Both the position numbers and the translations under genes were made by a program. Below the pieces are notes generated by a model. That model ran no database searches and had not been told where the DNA came from. It was given only the letters and a program-made list of their open reading frames with translations. From NCBI GenBank assembly GCA_964619675.1, contig CAZUEO010000001.1:1-64000 (forward strand): a DNA stretch of 64,000 nucleotides, read 5' to 3'. Every line of letters begins with the position of its first letter. Within the stretch, counting starts at the first letter, position 1. The DNA comes from JAPLMW01 sp964619675. GTDB taxonomy: Bacteria > Planctomycetota > Phycisphaerae > Sedimentisphaerales > UBA12454. Shown piece by piece: positions 16,177 to 23,990 of the stretch.

Positions 16177-16829
16177 TAGTGATGCTTGGTCCGCCGGGAG
16201 CTGGAAAAGGAACACATTGTAAAAGGATTGTAGAAAAGTACCAGCTGGTTCATCTATCCAGTGGAGATATATTGAGAAACGAAAGAGCCGGTGGAACAGA
16301 GCTGGGTAAAAAAGCCCGGCAGTATATGGACAGCGGTAAACTTGTGCCGGACCAGATAATAATTGAAATGATGGTCGGCGCAATAGCGGCTGCAGGCGGA
16401 AACTGTGTGTCGGACGGTTTTCCCCGCACGGTTGTGCAGGCTGCCGAGCTGGATAAAGAGTTGGCGAAAGAAGGAAAAAAAATCGATGCCGTTGTGAACC
16501 TTGTTGTTAGCGACGACGTAGCTGAAAGACGCATAACGGGCAGAAGAAGTTGTCCGGTATGCGGTGCTGTTTATCATATTGATACGATGAAGCCGAAAAT
16601 CGAAGGTTACTGTGATAAGTGCAAGGACCAAAAGCTTGTGCAGAGACCGGATGACAGGCCGGATGTTGTAAAGATACGGCTGAAAACTTATTACGAGCAA
16701 ACTGCCGCAGTAGTCGGTTACTATACCAACAGCGGCCAGGAAGTATTAGATATTAATGCCGACAAAACAGTCGATGATGTAATAGGCCTGATATTCAAAA
16801 AAATCGACAGTCTTGTAACGGGTAAATAA
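16170..16829 (+). CDS. adk: Adenylate kinase, zinc-LID type
   Basis: Catalyses ATP + AMP = 2 ADP in the cytosol. The P-loop GPPGAGKGTHCKR is at residues 7-19, the AMP-binding region contains HLSSGDILRNE, and SDGFPRTVVQAAELD is the conserved NMP-side motif. The LID domain has two CxxC pairs (CPVC and CDKC), so it is the structural-zinc form. RPDDRPDVVKIRL follows. The 219 residues are normal. The secY-adk-map order is the widespread spc-operon arrangement, and its ATG lies inside the secY end. Confidence 0.97.
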   Translation: MVIVMLGPPGAGKGTHCKRIVEKYQLVHLSSGDILRNERAGGTELGKKARQYMDSGKLVPDQIIIEMMVGAIAAAGGNCVSDGFPRTVVQAAELDKELAKEGKKIDAVVNLVVSDDVAERRITGRRSCPVCGAVYHIDTMKPKIEGYCDKCKDQKLVQRPDDRPDVVKIRLKTYYEQTAAVVGYYTNSGQEVLDINADKTVDDVIGLIFKKIDSLVTGK

Positions 16830-16834
16830 GTAAA

Positions 16835-17614
16835 ATGGCGATTACCTTACGAAGCAGCAGAGAAATAGAGCTTATGAGAAAGGCCGGTAAGGTTGTCGCT
16901 GAGGTTCTTTTAAAATTAAAGGATGCTGCTACGGTACAAATCAGCACTGCAGAATTAAACCGGATAGCTGAGGATACAACAAGACAGTTAGGAGCAACGG
17001 CTCTTTTTAAGGGTGTCAAAAACCCTTATGGGAAAAGGCCTTTCCCGGCGGCCGTATGTACTTCGATTAATCAGCAGGTTGTGCACGGAATACCTTCGGA
17101 GAAAGTAAGACTTCAGGAAGGCGATATTCTCAGCATTGATTTCGGCGTTAAGCTTGATGGCTACTGCGGCGATGCTGCTGTTACGCTGGCAATTGGCAAA
17201 ATCAGCAGTGACAAGCAGCGGCTGATGGATGTAACAAAACGAATGCTCGATATTGCGATACGCCGGAGCAAAAGCGGCATAAGGTGGAGCAGTATTGCAG
17301 CAATGATGCAAAAATGCGCTGAATCGGCAGGCTTTTCGGTAGTTACGGAATTTGTCGGACACGGAATAGGCACCGAAATGCATGAAGAACCGAAAGTTCC
17401 GAATTTCGTCAGCAACGAATTTTTCAAGAACGACATTTTGCTGGAAAAGGGAATGATACTTGCAGTTGAGCCGATGGTCAATATGGGCACAAGCAGCGTG
17501 ATTACGTTAAATGACGGCTGGACGGTTGTTACAAGAGACGGCAGGCCGTCGGCCCATTTTGAGCACACAATAGCCATTACTGAAACCGGCTGTGAAGTGC
17601 TTACTATAAAATAA
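16835..17614 (+). CDS. map: Methionine aminopeptidase, type I
   Basis: Removes the initiator methionine from new proteins after deformylation. The 259 residues carry the five metal ligands in order: the two aspartates in DFGVKLDGYCGDAAVT, the histidine in GHGIGTEMHEEP, the glutamate in LAVEPMVNMG, and the last glutamate in AHFEHTIAIT. No N-terminal zinc-finger extension is present. The start lies five bases after adk, and infA follows after twelve. Confidence 0.97.
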   Translation: MAITLRSSREIELMRKAGKVVAEVLLKLKDAATVQISTAELNRIAEDTTRQLGATALFKGVKNPYGKRPFPAAVCTSINQQVVHGIPSEKVRLQEGDILSIDFGVKLDGYCGDAAVTLAIGKISSDKQRLMDVTKRMLDIAIRRSKSGIRWSSIAAMMQKCAESAGFSVVTEFVGHGIGTEMHEEPKVPNFVSNEFFKNDILLEKGMILAVEPMVNMGTSSVITLNDGWTVVTRDGRPSAHFEHTIAITETGCEVLTIK

Positions 17615-17626
17615 CCTGATTTTTAT

Positions 17627-17842
17627 ATGTCGAAAAAAGATGCGATAAAAGTTGAAGGCAAAGTGCTTGAAACTCTGCCAAATGCGATGTTCAGGGTTGA
17701 ACTTGCCAACGGACATGTGATTATAGCGCATGTATCCGGAAAAATGAGAATGCATTTTATAAGAATCCTTGCAGGCGACAAGGTAACCGTTGAGATGTCG
17801 CCTTATGACCTGAGCAAGGGAAGAATAATTATGCGCCATTAG
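17627..17842 (+). CDS. infA: Translation initiation factor IF-1
   Basis: Binds the A site of the small subunit during initiation. The 71-residue OB-fold protein is full-length: KKDAIKVEGKVLETLPNAMF, then VELANGHVIIAHVSGKMRMH and the closing SPYDLSKGRIIMRH. One difference from the usual RVELENGH is the alanine in ELANGH. The gene lies between map and rpmJ, its normal place. Confidence 0.97.
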   Translation: MSKKDAIKVEGKVLETLPNAMFRVELANGHVIIAHVSGKMRMHFIRILAGDKVTVEMSPYDLSKGRIIMRH

Positions 17843-17856
17843 ACAGAAGGTGTATT

Positions 17857-17973
17857 ATGAAAGTCAGAAGCTCGGTAAGAAGAATATGCGAAAATTGCAA
17901 GATTGTGCGTCGCAAAGGCGTTGTGCGCGTAATCTGCTCGGCAAACCCTCGCCACAAACAAAGACAAGGCTGA
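17857..17973 (+). CDS. rpmJ: Ribosomal protein L36
   Basis: A tiny large-subunit protein of 38 residues, found by reading the gap between infA and rpsM. It starts MKVRSSVRRICENCKIVRRK and ends NPRHKQRQG. It keeps the zinc ligands (CENC, then a later Cys and a His), so it is the zinc-binding form. AAGG at 17847-17850 precedes the ATG. Confidence 0.96.
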   Translation: MKVRSSVRRICENCKIVRRKGVVRVICSANPRHKQRQG

Positions 17974-17997
17974 TTGGATTAATCGGAAAGGTAAGTT

Positions 17998-18384
17998 ATG
18001 CCTCGTATAGTTGGTGTTGATATTCCTAATGAAAAATCGGTAGCGATTGCTCTTACCTATATACACGGTATCGGCAGGTGCACCGCGGGCAAAATTCTGA
18101 GCGAACTCGACATTGCCCCCAATATTCATGCCGGAAAGCTTTCTGAAGACCAGGTTACTAAAATTGCGCAGATAATCGACCGTGATTACATAGTCGAAGG
18201 TCAGCTCAGAAGGGAGGTCTCTCAGAATATCGCACGGCTTAAGGATATCGGTTGCTATCGTGGGCTGCGTCACCGCAAGGGACTGCCCGCCAGGGGTCAG
18301 AAAACCCAGAGTAACGCTCGCACAAGAAAAGGAAAGAGAAAAACAGTCGCCGGCAAAAAAGGTGTAAAGGAACTTCGTGGTTAA
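17998..18384 (+). CDS. rpsM: Ribosomal protein S13
   Basis: A head protein that contacts P-site tRNA and forms a pair with S19. The 128 residues begin PRIVGVDIPNEKSVAIALTY, with the helix-hairpin-helix segment IHGIGRCTAGKIL. The C-terminal tail RHRKGLPARGQKTQSNART, followed by a lysine-rich end, is the tRNA-contact region. It opens the alpha-operon segment. AAAGG at 17987-17991 precedes the ATG. Confidence 0.97.
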   Translation: MPRIVGVDIPNEKSVAIALTYIHGIGRCTAGKILSELDIAPNIHAGKLSEDQVTKIAQIIDRDYIVEGQLRREVSQNIARLKDIGCYRGLRHRKGLPARGQKTQSNARTRKGKRKTVAGKKGVKELRG

Positions 18385-18406
18385 TTTTTTTAAGGTTTTG
18401 TAATAA

Positions 18407-18778
18407 ATGGCTACGGGAAAAATAAGAAAAAACGTTGCGAAAGCTGTTGTACACATTAAGTCTACTTTCAACAATACTCAGATTACAATAACTGATACCG
18501 ACGGTGATACCATTTGCTGGGACTCGGCAGGCACGGTAGGTTTTAAAGGCTCGAGAAAAAGCACTCCTTTTGCGGCCCAAAGAGCGGCGGAAAAATGCGC
18601 AAATGCTGCGAAACGTTATGGTATCCGCGAAGTTGAGGTAAAGGTTAAGGGCCCCGGCTCCGGCAGGGAATCGGCCATTTCAGCACTGCAGGCGGCAGGG
18701 CTGAGAATTTCTTCCATCGAAGATGTTACTCCTATTCCGCACAACGGCTGCCGGCCGCCAAAGAGAAGAAGAGTATAA
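18407..18778 (+). CDS. rpsK: Ribosomal protein S11
   Basis: A platform protein of the small subunit close to the mRNA exit. The 123 residues show VVHIKSTFNNTQITITDTDG, then SAGTVGFKGSRKSTPFAAQ and the closing IEDVTPIPHNGCRPPKRRRV. The ending is the standard invariant C-terminus. rpsD follows after a 42-base purine-rich spacer. Confidence 0.97.
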   Translation: MATGKIRKNVAKAVVHIKSTFNNTQITITDTDGDTICWDSAGTVGFKGSRKSTPFAAQRAAEKCANAAKRYGIREVEVKVKGPGSGRESAISALQAAGLRISSIEDVTPIPHNGCRPPKRRRV

Positions 18779-18820
18779 AAAAGTAAAAAGGTAAAAGTAA
18801 AAAGTAAAAGGTGAAAAATA
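18779..18820 (+). repeat. AAAAGTAAAA purine-rich spacer before rpsD
   Basis: Nearly the whole spacer consists of loosely repeated AAAAGTAAAA/AAAAGG units with no pyrimidine except T. It contains the AAGGTG that probably serves as the rpsD ribosome-binding site. An A-rich standby site or S1-binding segment is a possible role. Confidence 0.4.
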
Positions 18821-19453
18821 ATGGGACGTTATATTGGATCATCATGCAGGTTGTGCAGACGTGAAGGTATGAAGCTGTTTCTCAAGGGTATTCGCTGTGA
18901 AACCAGCAAGTGTCCGATTGAGAAGCGTCAGAAGAATATTGCACCGGGTATGCACGGCTGGAGACGCAGCAGAAGCACCGATTATGGTGTTCGGATGCGC
19001 GAAAAGCAAAAAGTGAAACGATACTACGGACTGTTTGAAAAACAGTTTATGCGGTATTTCCACAAAGCTGAAAGAACAAAGGGCAACACTGGGAAAGTTC
19101 TGCTGGGTCTGCTGGAAAGAAGACTGGATAACGTTGTTTACAAACTCAACTTTGCCGCTTCGAGAAAAACGGCCAGGCAGTTGATATCGCAGGGACATAT
19201 TTATGTAAACAACAGGAAGGTAAACAAGCCGGATTTTACTGTAAGTATCGGCGACAAAATAACCGTTAAGGCTTCAGAAAAAAGCAAAAAGAGAATCAAG
19301 ACACAACTTGAAGTTAATCCGAACTTTATTGCGCAGTCCTGGCTGCAGCTTGACCCTAACATGCCGGCGGCTACTGTTGTTGCGCTGCCTTCGAGACAGG
19401 ATGTGCAGTTTCCTGTGGAAGAACAGCTTGTTGTGGAGTTCTGTTCGAGATAG
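18821..19453 (+). CDS. rpsD: Ribosomal protein S4
   Basis: Initiates 16S rRNA assembly and, in several bacteria, represses the alpha operon. The 210 residues start MGRYIGSSCRLCRREGMKLF, with a CRLC pair and, further on, a CETSKCP segment that could complete a zinc site. The S4 RNA-binding domain follows: RLDNVVYKLNFAASRKTARQ, then LISQGHIYVNNRKVNKPDF. The C-terminus is typical. The spacer after it folds strongly and leads into rpoA. Confidence 0.97.
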   Translation: MGRYIGSSCRLCRREGMKLFLKGIRCETSKCPIEKRQKNIAPGMHGWRRSRSTDYGVRMREKQKVKRYYGLFEKQFMRYFHKAERTKGNTGKVLLGLLERRLDNVVYKLNFAASRKTARQLISQGHIYVNNRKVNKPDFTVSIGDKITVKASEKSKKRIKTQLEVNPNFIAQSWLQLDPNMPAATVVALPSRQDVQFPVEEQLVVEFCSR

Positions 19454-19510
19454 TTTTTGTTTTGAAACATAAATTAGATGCTGTTAAGCAAGTAAAAAAA
19501 TAAGTTAACC

Positions 19511-19577
19511 GGGCAATTAACAGATAGCGATTTTCGAAGGCGAAGGCCCCTGACAGAATCGCTGAGAACAATTGCCC
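19511..19577 (+). promoter_or_regulatory. Nested stem-loop in the rpsD-rpoA spacer
   Basis: Two perfect, nested stems close around each other: GGGCAATT (19511-19518) with AATTGCCC (19570-19577), and AGCGATT (19526-19532) with AATCGCT (19557-19563). The apical part can form a third small stem (TTCG/CGAA). There is no T tract, so it is not an intrinsic terminator. It sits 21 bases before the rpoA start and just upstream of its strong AAGGAGG. A cis-acting RNA controlling rpoA translation or mRNA processing is the likely reading, with S4 as a candidate ligand; the ligand is a guess. Confidence 0.55.
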
Positions 19578-19597
19578 ATATTAAGGAGGCCGAAAAA

Positions 19598-20602
19598 ATG
19601 AGAATTACTTGGAGAGGTCTGGAACTTCCTACTTGTGTTGAGCTGGACAGGCAGGTTTCAACCGACAAATACGGACTGTTCCGAATCGAACCTTTCGAAC
19701 ATGGATTTGGCACGACTATAGGAAACAGCTTGAGACGTGTGTTGCTTTCTTCTCTCGAAGGAGCTGCAGTAACAAGTGTCAAGATGGCCGGCGCAGACCA
19801 CGAATTTGCCTCACTGCCCGGCATCAAGGAGGATGTAACTGAGATTATTCTCAACATTAAAAATATTATTATCAAAAAAACCGTGCCGGAGCCGAAGGTA
19901 ATTACCATATCGGCTCAGAAAGCGGGAGTTGTAACGGCTGGTCAGATTCAGTGCGACCCGACTATCGAAATTATAAATAAAGACCATGTGGTCGCAACAT
20001 TGACCCGTGATGCGAAATTGTCAATGGAAATGACGGTAGGAACCGGAAGAGGTTATTCGCCTGCCTCTGAAAGACTGGCCCAGGCCGACAGATTCGAACA
20101 GGAAACAGGCAGAATAGAGATTGATGCAATCTATTCACCTGTGGTTCGCGTTCGTTATAAAACCGAAGATACACGTGTCGGACAGAAAACCAATTATGAC
20201 AGGCTCATCCTCGAAATATGGACGGACGGCTCCATCACGCCTGAGATGGCTCTGGTTGAGGCAGGGAAAATCCTGAGGAAACATGTAAATCCGTTTGTGC
20301 AGTATTTCGAAATAGGCTCGGAAACGATAGAAGAAGCCGAACCTGCTGAGATTGAACAGGAAACAAAAGTTGACGAACAGCTCGCTGAAAAGCTTAAGAT
20401 GCCGATTCAGGAACTGGAGCTGAGCGTAAGGGCAAGCAACTGTCTTGAGGCCAACCATGTTGAAACCGTGGGACAATTAGTTAAAATAACCGAAGTTCAT
20501 CTGCTGAAAATGAGAAGTTTCGGGAAGACAAGTCTTCGCGAAGTTATCAGAAAACTTGCGGATTTGGAACTTACATTGGATATGACCGATATTCCGGAAT
20601 AA
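19598..20602 (+). CDS. rpoA: RNA polymerase alpha subunit
   Basis: The dimeric assembly platform of RNA polymerase. The N-terminal domain (residues about 1-235) contains FGTTIGNSLRRVLLSSLEGA and FASLPGIKEDVTEIILNIK. A glutamate-rich linker at about 240-265 leads to the C-terminal promoter/activator-contact domain, with MPIQELELSVRASNCLEANH and LKMRSFGKTSLREVIRKL. The 334 residues are normal. The ATG follows a perfect AAGGAGG at 19583-19589, much stronger than at most other genes here, and a nested hairpin just upstream. Confidence 0.97.
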   Translation: MRITWRGLELPTCVELDRQVSTDKYGLFRIEPFEHGFGTTIGNSLRRVLLSSLEGAAVTSVKMAGADHEFASLPGIKEDVTEIILNIKNIIIKKTVPEPKVITISAQKAGVVTAGQIQCDPTIEIINKDHVVATLTRDAKLSMEMTVGTGRGYSPASERLAQADRFEQETGRIEIDAIYSPVVRVRYKTEDTRVGQKTNYDRLILEIWTDGSITPEMALVEAGKILRKHVNPFVQYFEIGSETIEEAEPAEIEQETKVDEQLAEKLKMPIQELELSVRASNCLEANHVETVGQLVKITEVHLLKMRSFGKTSLREVIRKLADLELTLDMTDIPE

Positions 20603-20627
20603 ATGATTTTTTGAGGTATGAAAAAAT

Positions 20628-21155
20628 ATGCGTCATAGAATCGCAGGCGGACAACTTAACAGGACTTCTGCTCACAGAATAGCTATGAGAAGAAATATTG
20701 CTGCTGCTCTTTTTGAGCATGAAACTATAAGTACTACTCTTCAAAAAGCCAAGCACGTAAAAAGCTTTGTTGAGAAACTTATAACTATTGCCAAGAAGGG
20801 CAATCTGACAGCCAGAAGAAGAGCTATAGCTATGCTGCCGGACCGTGATATAGTCGAGGAGATTGACGGCAGGATTCAGAAGAAGGGAACTATTATAGGT
20901 AAACTTTTCAGTGAAATAGCTCCTCGTTATCTTGACAGGGCCGGCGGTTATACCAGAATCATAAAGCTTGCCAAAAGGAGACTGGGAGATAACGGCCAGC
21001 TTGTTTTGCTCCAGCTTGTGGGGCAGGAGGCTGAAACCGAAGCCACGCAGAAAAGCGGTAAAAAGAAGGCTTCTAAGAAAAAAGCTGCGAAAAAGACTAA
21101 AGCCGGACAGACAGAGGAAAAACAGCAGAAGACAGAGGAAAAGAAGAGCGAATAA
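20628..21155 (+). CDS. rplQ: Ribosomal protein L17 with lysine-rich tail
   Basis: A large-subunit protein near the tunnel exit. Residues 1-130 match the family: MRHRIAGGQLNRTSAHRIAM, then RNIAAALFEHETISTTLQKA and RAGGYTRIIKLAKRRLGDN. L17 is usually 115-130 residues; here about 45 more form a repetitive Lys/Ala/Glu/Thr tail (ASKKKAAKKTKAGQ), which probably extends from the ribosome surface. It closes the alpha operon and is followed after 33 bases by a HIT-family gene. Confidence 0.96.
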   Translation: MRHRIAGGQLNRTSAHRIAMRRNIAAALFEHETISTTLQKAKHVKSFVEKLITIAKKGNLTARRRAIAMLPDRDIVEEIDGRIQKKGTIIGKLFSEIAPRYLDRAGGYTRIIKLAKRRLGDNGQLVLLQLVGQEAETEATQKSGKKKASKKKAAKKTKAGQTEEKQQKTEEKKSE

Positions 21156-21188
21156 ATTAAGTTCAGGTTAAAACCGGAGGGCTGACGA

Positions 21189-21605
21189 TTGGCGGATAAG
21201 GATTGTATATTCTGTAAAATTGCGGCTGGCCAGATACCTTGTACTAAAATTTACGAGGATGAAAATGTGCTGGCCTTTCTCGATATCGGCCCGTTGAGCG
21301 AAGGTCATACGCTGGTTATACCCAAAGAACATAGCTCAAAAATCCATAATTGCAGCGTCGAGGCAATTTCAGCGGTGGCCGCGGTTTTGCCGAAGATTAC
21401 CGCTGCGGTGGCATCTACTATGGGCGCAGACGGCTATAATGTTCTGTGCAATAACGGCAGGGCGGCAGGACAACTCGTTGAACATCTGCATTTTCATATA
21501 ATACCGCGGAAAACGAACGATGGCGTTTTTACTCAATGGCCTGCGTTTAAATATCCGCAGGGCAGGATTGAAAAGCTTGCTGTTGAGATTCGTGCCAAAC
21601 TGTAA
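21189..21605 (+). CDS. HIT-family nucleotide-binding protein (HinT-like)
   Basis: A small purine-nucleotide phosphoramidase-type protein. The 138 residues start DKDCIFCKIAAGQIPCTKIY, and the histidine triad is complete in VEHLHFHIIPRK (His-x-His-x-His-x-x). The start is TTG 21189 behind GGAGG at 21176-21180. Physiological substrates of bacterial HinT proteins are poorly defined. The gene probably belongs to the end of the alpha-operon transcript, since its start is 33 bases from rplQ, and the next features are tRNA genes with their own promoter-like site. Confidence 0.92.
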   Translation: MADKDCIFCKIAAGQIPCTKIYEDENVLAFLDIGPLSEGHTLVIPKEHSSKIHNCSVEAISAVAAVLPKITAAVASTMGADGYNVLCNNGRAAGQLVEHLHFHIIPRKTNDGVFTQWPAFKYPQGRIEKLAVEIRAKL

Positions 21606-21634
21606 TTGATTTATCAATCGCAATTTGGTAAATT
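21606..21634 (+). promoter_or_regulatory. Promoter-like site for the tRNA pair
   Basis: TTGATT (21606-21611) and TAAATT (21629-21634) are separated by exactly 17 bases. Each matches four of six consensus bases. The distance to the first tRNA (21653) leaves a short leader of roughly a dozen bases, as is usual for tRNA genes. Confidence 0.45.
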
Positions 21635-21652
21635 TTACAAGTTAAAACTGAT

Positions 21653-21726
<74 letters not shown>

Positions 21727-21769
21727 TTTCTTAGAACACGGATATAAAAATACCGAATCACGAGTACGG

Positions 21770-21840
21770 TGGGGAATAGTGTAATGGTAGCACGAGTGGC
21801 TCTGAACCATTTAGTCTAGGTTCGAATCCTAGTTCCCCAG
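21770..21840 (+). tRNA. tRNA-Gln (anticodon CTG)
   Basis: Acceptor TGGGGAA/TTCCCCA with discriminator G, anticodon loop CTCTGAA, and T arm CTAGG-TTCGAAT-CCTAG. T1-A72 and G73 are glutamine identity features. CCA is not encoded. It reads CAG codons and lies 43 bases after the initiator tRNA, probably on the same transcript. Confidence 0.94.
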
Positions 21841-21928
21841 CTATTTTAATTTCTCCTTGCCCTGATTTCCATTTTGTTATATCATCTTGTCCTTTAAGCA
21901 GTTATTACCACTTTTCGGGAGTCTTATT

Positions 21929-23965
21929 GTGGCGGAAATTGATGATATTCGTAATATAGTTTTATTGGGACACGGCAGTAGCGGTAAAACTACTCTCGCT
22001 GAAGCAATTTTACATAAGACCGGCAGAACAAACAGGTTAGGCACTGTTGAGGAAAAAAACACCATCGCTGATTTCGATGAGGAAGAGAAAGAAAGAGGTC
22101 ATTCCATACACTCTGCTCTGCTTTATACAACGCATAGCGGCAAAACCATAAATCTGATTGACACCCCCGGTTACCCTGATTTTGCCGGTGCGGCACTTAC
22201 TTCAATACCGGCGGCAGATTGCTGTGCGATAGTTATCAGCGCTTCAGCAGGGATTGAAATCAACACCAGAAAACTCTTTACAGCTGCCACCGAGGCGGGT
22301 AAGCCGAGAGTTATTATCATAAACAAAATCGATACCGAAAATGCCGATCTGCCGGAACTTCTTAAAAATGTTCAGCAAATCTTCGGTAGCCAGTGCAGAT
22401 GTGCAAATCTGCCCACCGCAGACAAATCCGCGGTAATCGGTTGTATCAAAAAGACCAGCGGCGATTCGCCGGTTATGGATGTTGCACAGGCACATACCGA
22501 ACTTATCGAAAGTGCAATTGAAGCTGACGATGCTCTAATGGAAGCATACCTGAGCGGTCAGCAGATTCAGGAAGAAAAAATTGCATCCGTACTTGTAAAG
22601 GCGCTCATTGAAGGCACTATTGTGCCGATTCTTTTTACGAATGCGAGGAAGGAAATAGGTATAGCGGAATTGTTGAGTTTTATAACTGATTATGCTCCTT
22701 CGCCGGCGCAAGTAAAGCCGGCAAAACTTGTCGCAGGGGAAAGTCAGGTAGAGGTTAAGCCTGACCCGGCAGGACCGCTGATGGGGTTTGTCTTTAGAAT
22801 CGGACTCGACGCTCGTTCAAATATGAAGTATGCCTCCATAAGAATTTTCAGCGGAGCACTCAAAAACGATACCGCAATGTTCAGGAACACCGACAGAAAG
22901 GCTATCCGGCCCGGCCACGTTCTCAAAACTCATGGAGCCGAAAACAACGAAGTCAACACAGGTATCGCGGGAGATATTGTAACTCTTGCTAAAATCGAAG
23001 AACTCCAGATAGGCGACCTTATCCATGATGGAAAGGTAACGGGAAAATTTGAAATGCCCAAACTTCCGTCGCCGATGTTCAGTCTTGCCCTGGAACCCGC
23101 ATCAAAAGGGGATGAGCAGAAGTTAAGCTCTGCGATGGAAAAGCTTACAGAAGAGGATGCATGTTTCAAAGTCAGCCGTGACAGGCAGACTAGGGAACTT
23201 ATCATTAGCGGACTGGGCGATTTGCATCTTCGCATTATGCTTTCGAAGATGTCAAAAAGATTCAAGCTGACAGTTAATACCAAACCGCCAAAAATACCGT
23301 ATCGTGAGACAATTACAGCAAAAGCCGATGGTCACTACCGCCACAAAAAACAAACCGGCGGCGCAGGGCAGTTCGGTGAAGTGTATCTAAGAGTCGAACC
23401 TGCAGAGAGAGGCTCGGAGCCTCCCCTGCAATACACCTGGGATATTTTCGGCGGCTCTATACCCGGCCAGTTTGAATCGCCTGTTGCCAAAGGCATTCAG
23501 GAAGTAATGGATAGCGGTGTTGTCGCCGGTTTTCCGATGCAGGATATCAAGGTTTCCATCTATGACGGAAAACATCATCCTGTTGATTCCAAAGAAGTAG
23601 CTTTTCGTGCCGCAGGAAAGGGTGCTTTCATCGACGCTGTTCAAAAGGCAAGGCCGTGTCTTCTTGAACCGATTGTAAATATAGAAATTACCATACCGGC
23701 TGAATACGTCGGTGATATCACGGGAGATTTATCCGGCAAAAGAGGACGCATTCAGGGCCAGGATATGCTGCCGGGTAATATGATGGTCATAAAGGCACAG
23801 GTTCCGCTGGCTGAAGTTTCGAATTATGACAGCCAGCTTAAAAGCGTTACCGCTGGCCAGGGCAGTTATTCAATGACGCTGAGTCATTATGAAGTCGTCC
23901 CGCCAAATATCCAGCAGCAGGTTGTCGCACAATACGTCAGACAGAAACAAACCGTTGAAGAATAG
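21929..23965 (+). CDS. EF-G-like translational GTPase, second paralogue
   Basis: A 678-residue member of the EF-G2/FusA2-like group. The start was set at GTG 21929 (MAEIDDIRNIVLLGHGSSGK), preceded by CGGGAG at 21916-21921; a TTG 42 bases upstream lacks such a signal. The GTPase motifs are GHGSSGKTTL (P-loop), IDTPGYPDF and IINKID. Domains II-V are present, ending with MVIKAQVPLAEVSNYDSQLK and TAGQGSYSMTLSHYEVVP. Where EF-G normally has an ERGITI segment this protein reads KERGHSI. It is clearly distinct from the fusA fragment at the left edge. Paralogues of this group are thought to act outside ordinary elongation; the exact role here is unknown. Confidence 0.93.
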   Translation: MAEIDDIRNIVLLGHGSSGKTTLAEAILHKTGRTNRLGTVEEKNTIADFDEEEKERGHSIHSALLYTTHSGKTINLIDTPGYPDFAGAALTSIPAADCCAIVISASAGIEINTRKLFTAATEAGKPRVIIINKIDTENADLPELLKNVQQIFGSQCRCANLPTADKSAVIGCIKKTSGDSPVMDVAQAHTELIESAIEADDALMEAYLSGQQIQEEKIASVLVKALIEGTIVPILFTNARKEIGIAELLSFITDYAPSPAQVKPAKLVAGESQVEVKPDPAGPLMGFVFRIGLDARSNMKYASIRIFSGALKNDTAMFRNTDRKAIRPGHVLKTHGAENNEVNTGIAGDIVTLAKIEELQIGDLIHDGKVTGKFEMPKLPSPMFSLALEPASKGDEQKLSSAMEKLTEEDACFKVSRDRQTRELIISGLGDLHLRIMLSKMSKRFKLTVNTKPPKIPYRETITAKADGHYRHKKQTGGAGQFGEVYLRVEPAERGSEPPLQYTWDIFGGSIPGQFESPVAKGIQEVMDSGVVAGFPMQDIKVSIYDGKHHPVDSKEVAFRAAGKGAFIDAVQKARPCLLEPIVNIEITIPAEYVGDITGDLSGKRGRIQGQDMLPGNMMVIKAQVPLAEVSNYDSQLKSVTAGQGSYSMTLSHYEVVPPNIQQQVVAQYVRQKQTVEE

Positions 23966-23990
23966 CAGGGTATCCAAAATTATTCTTTCC

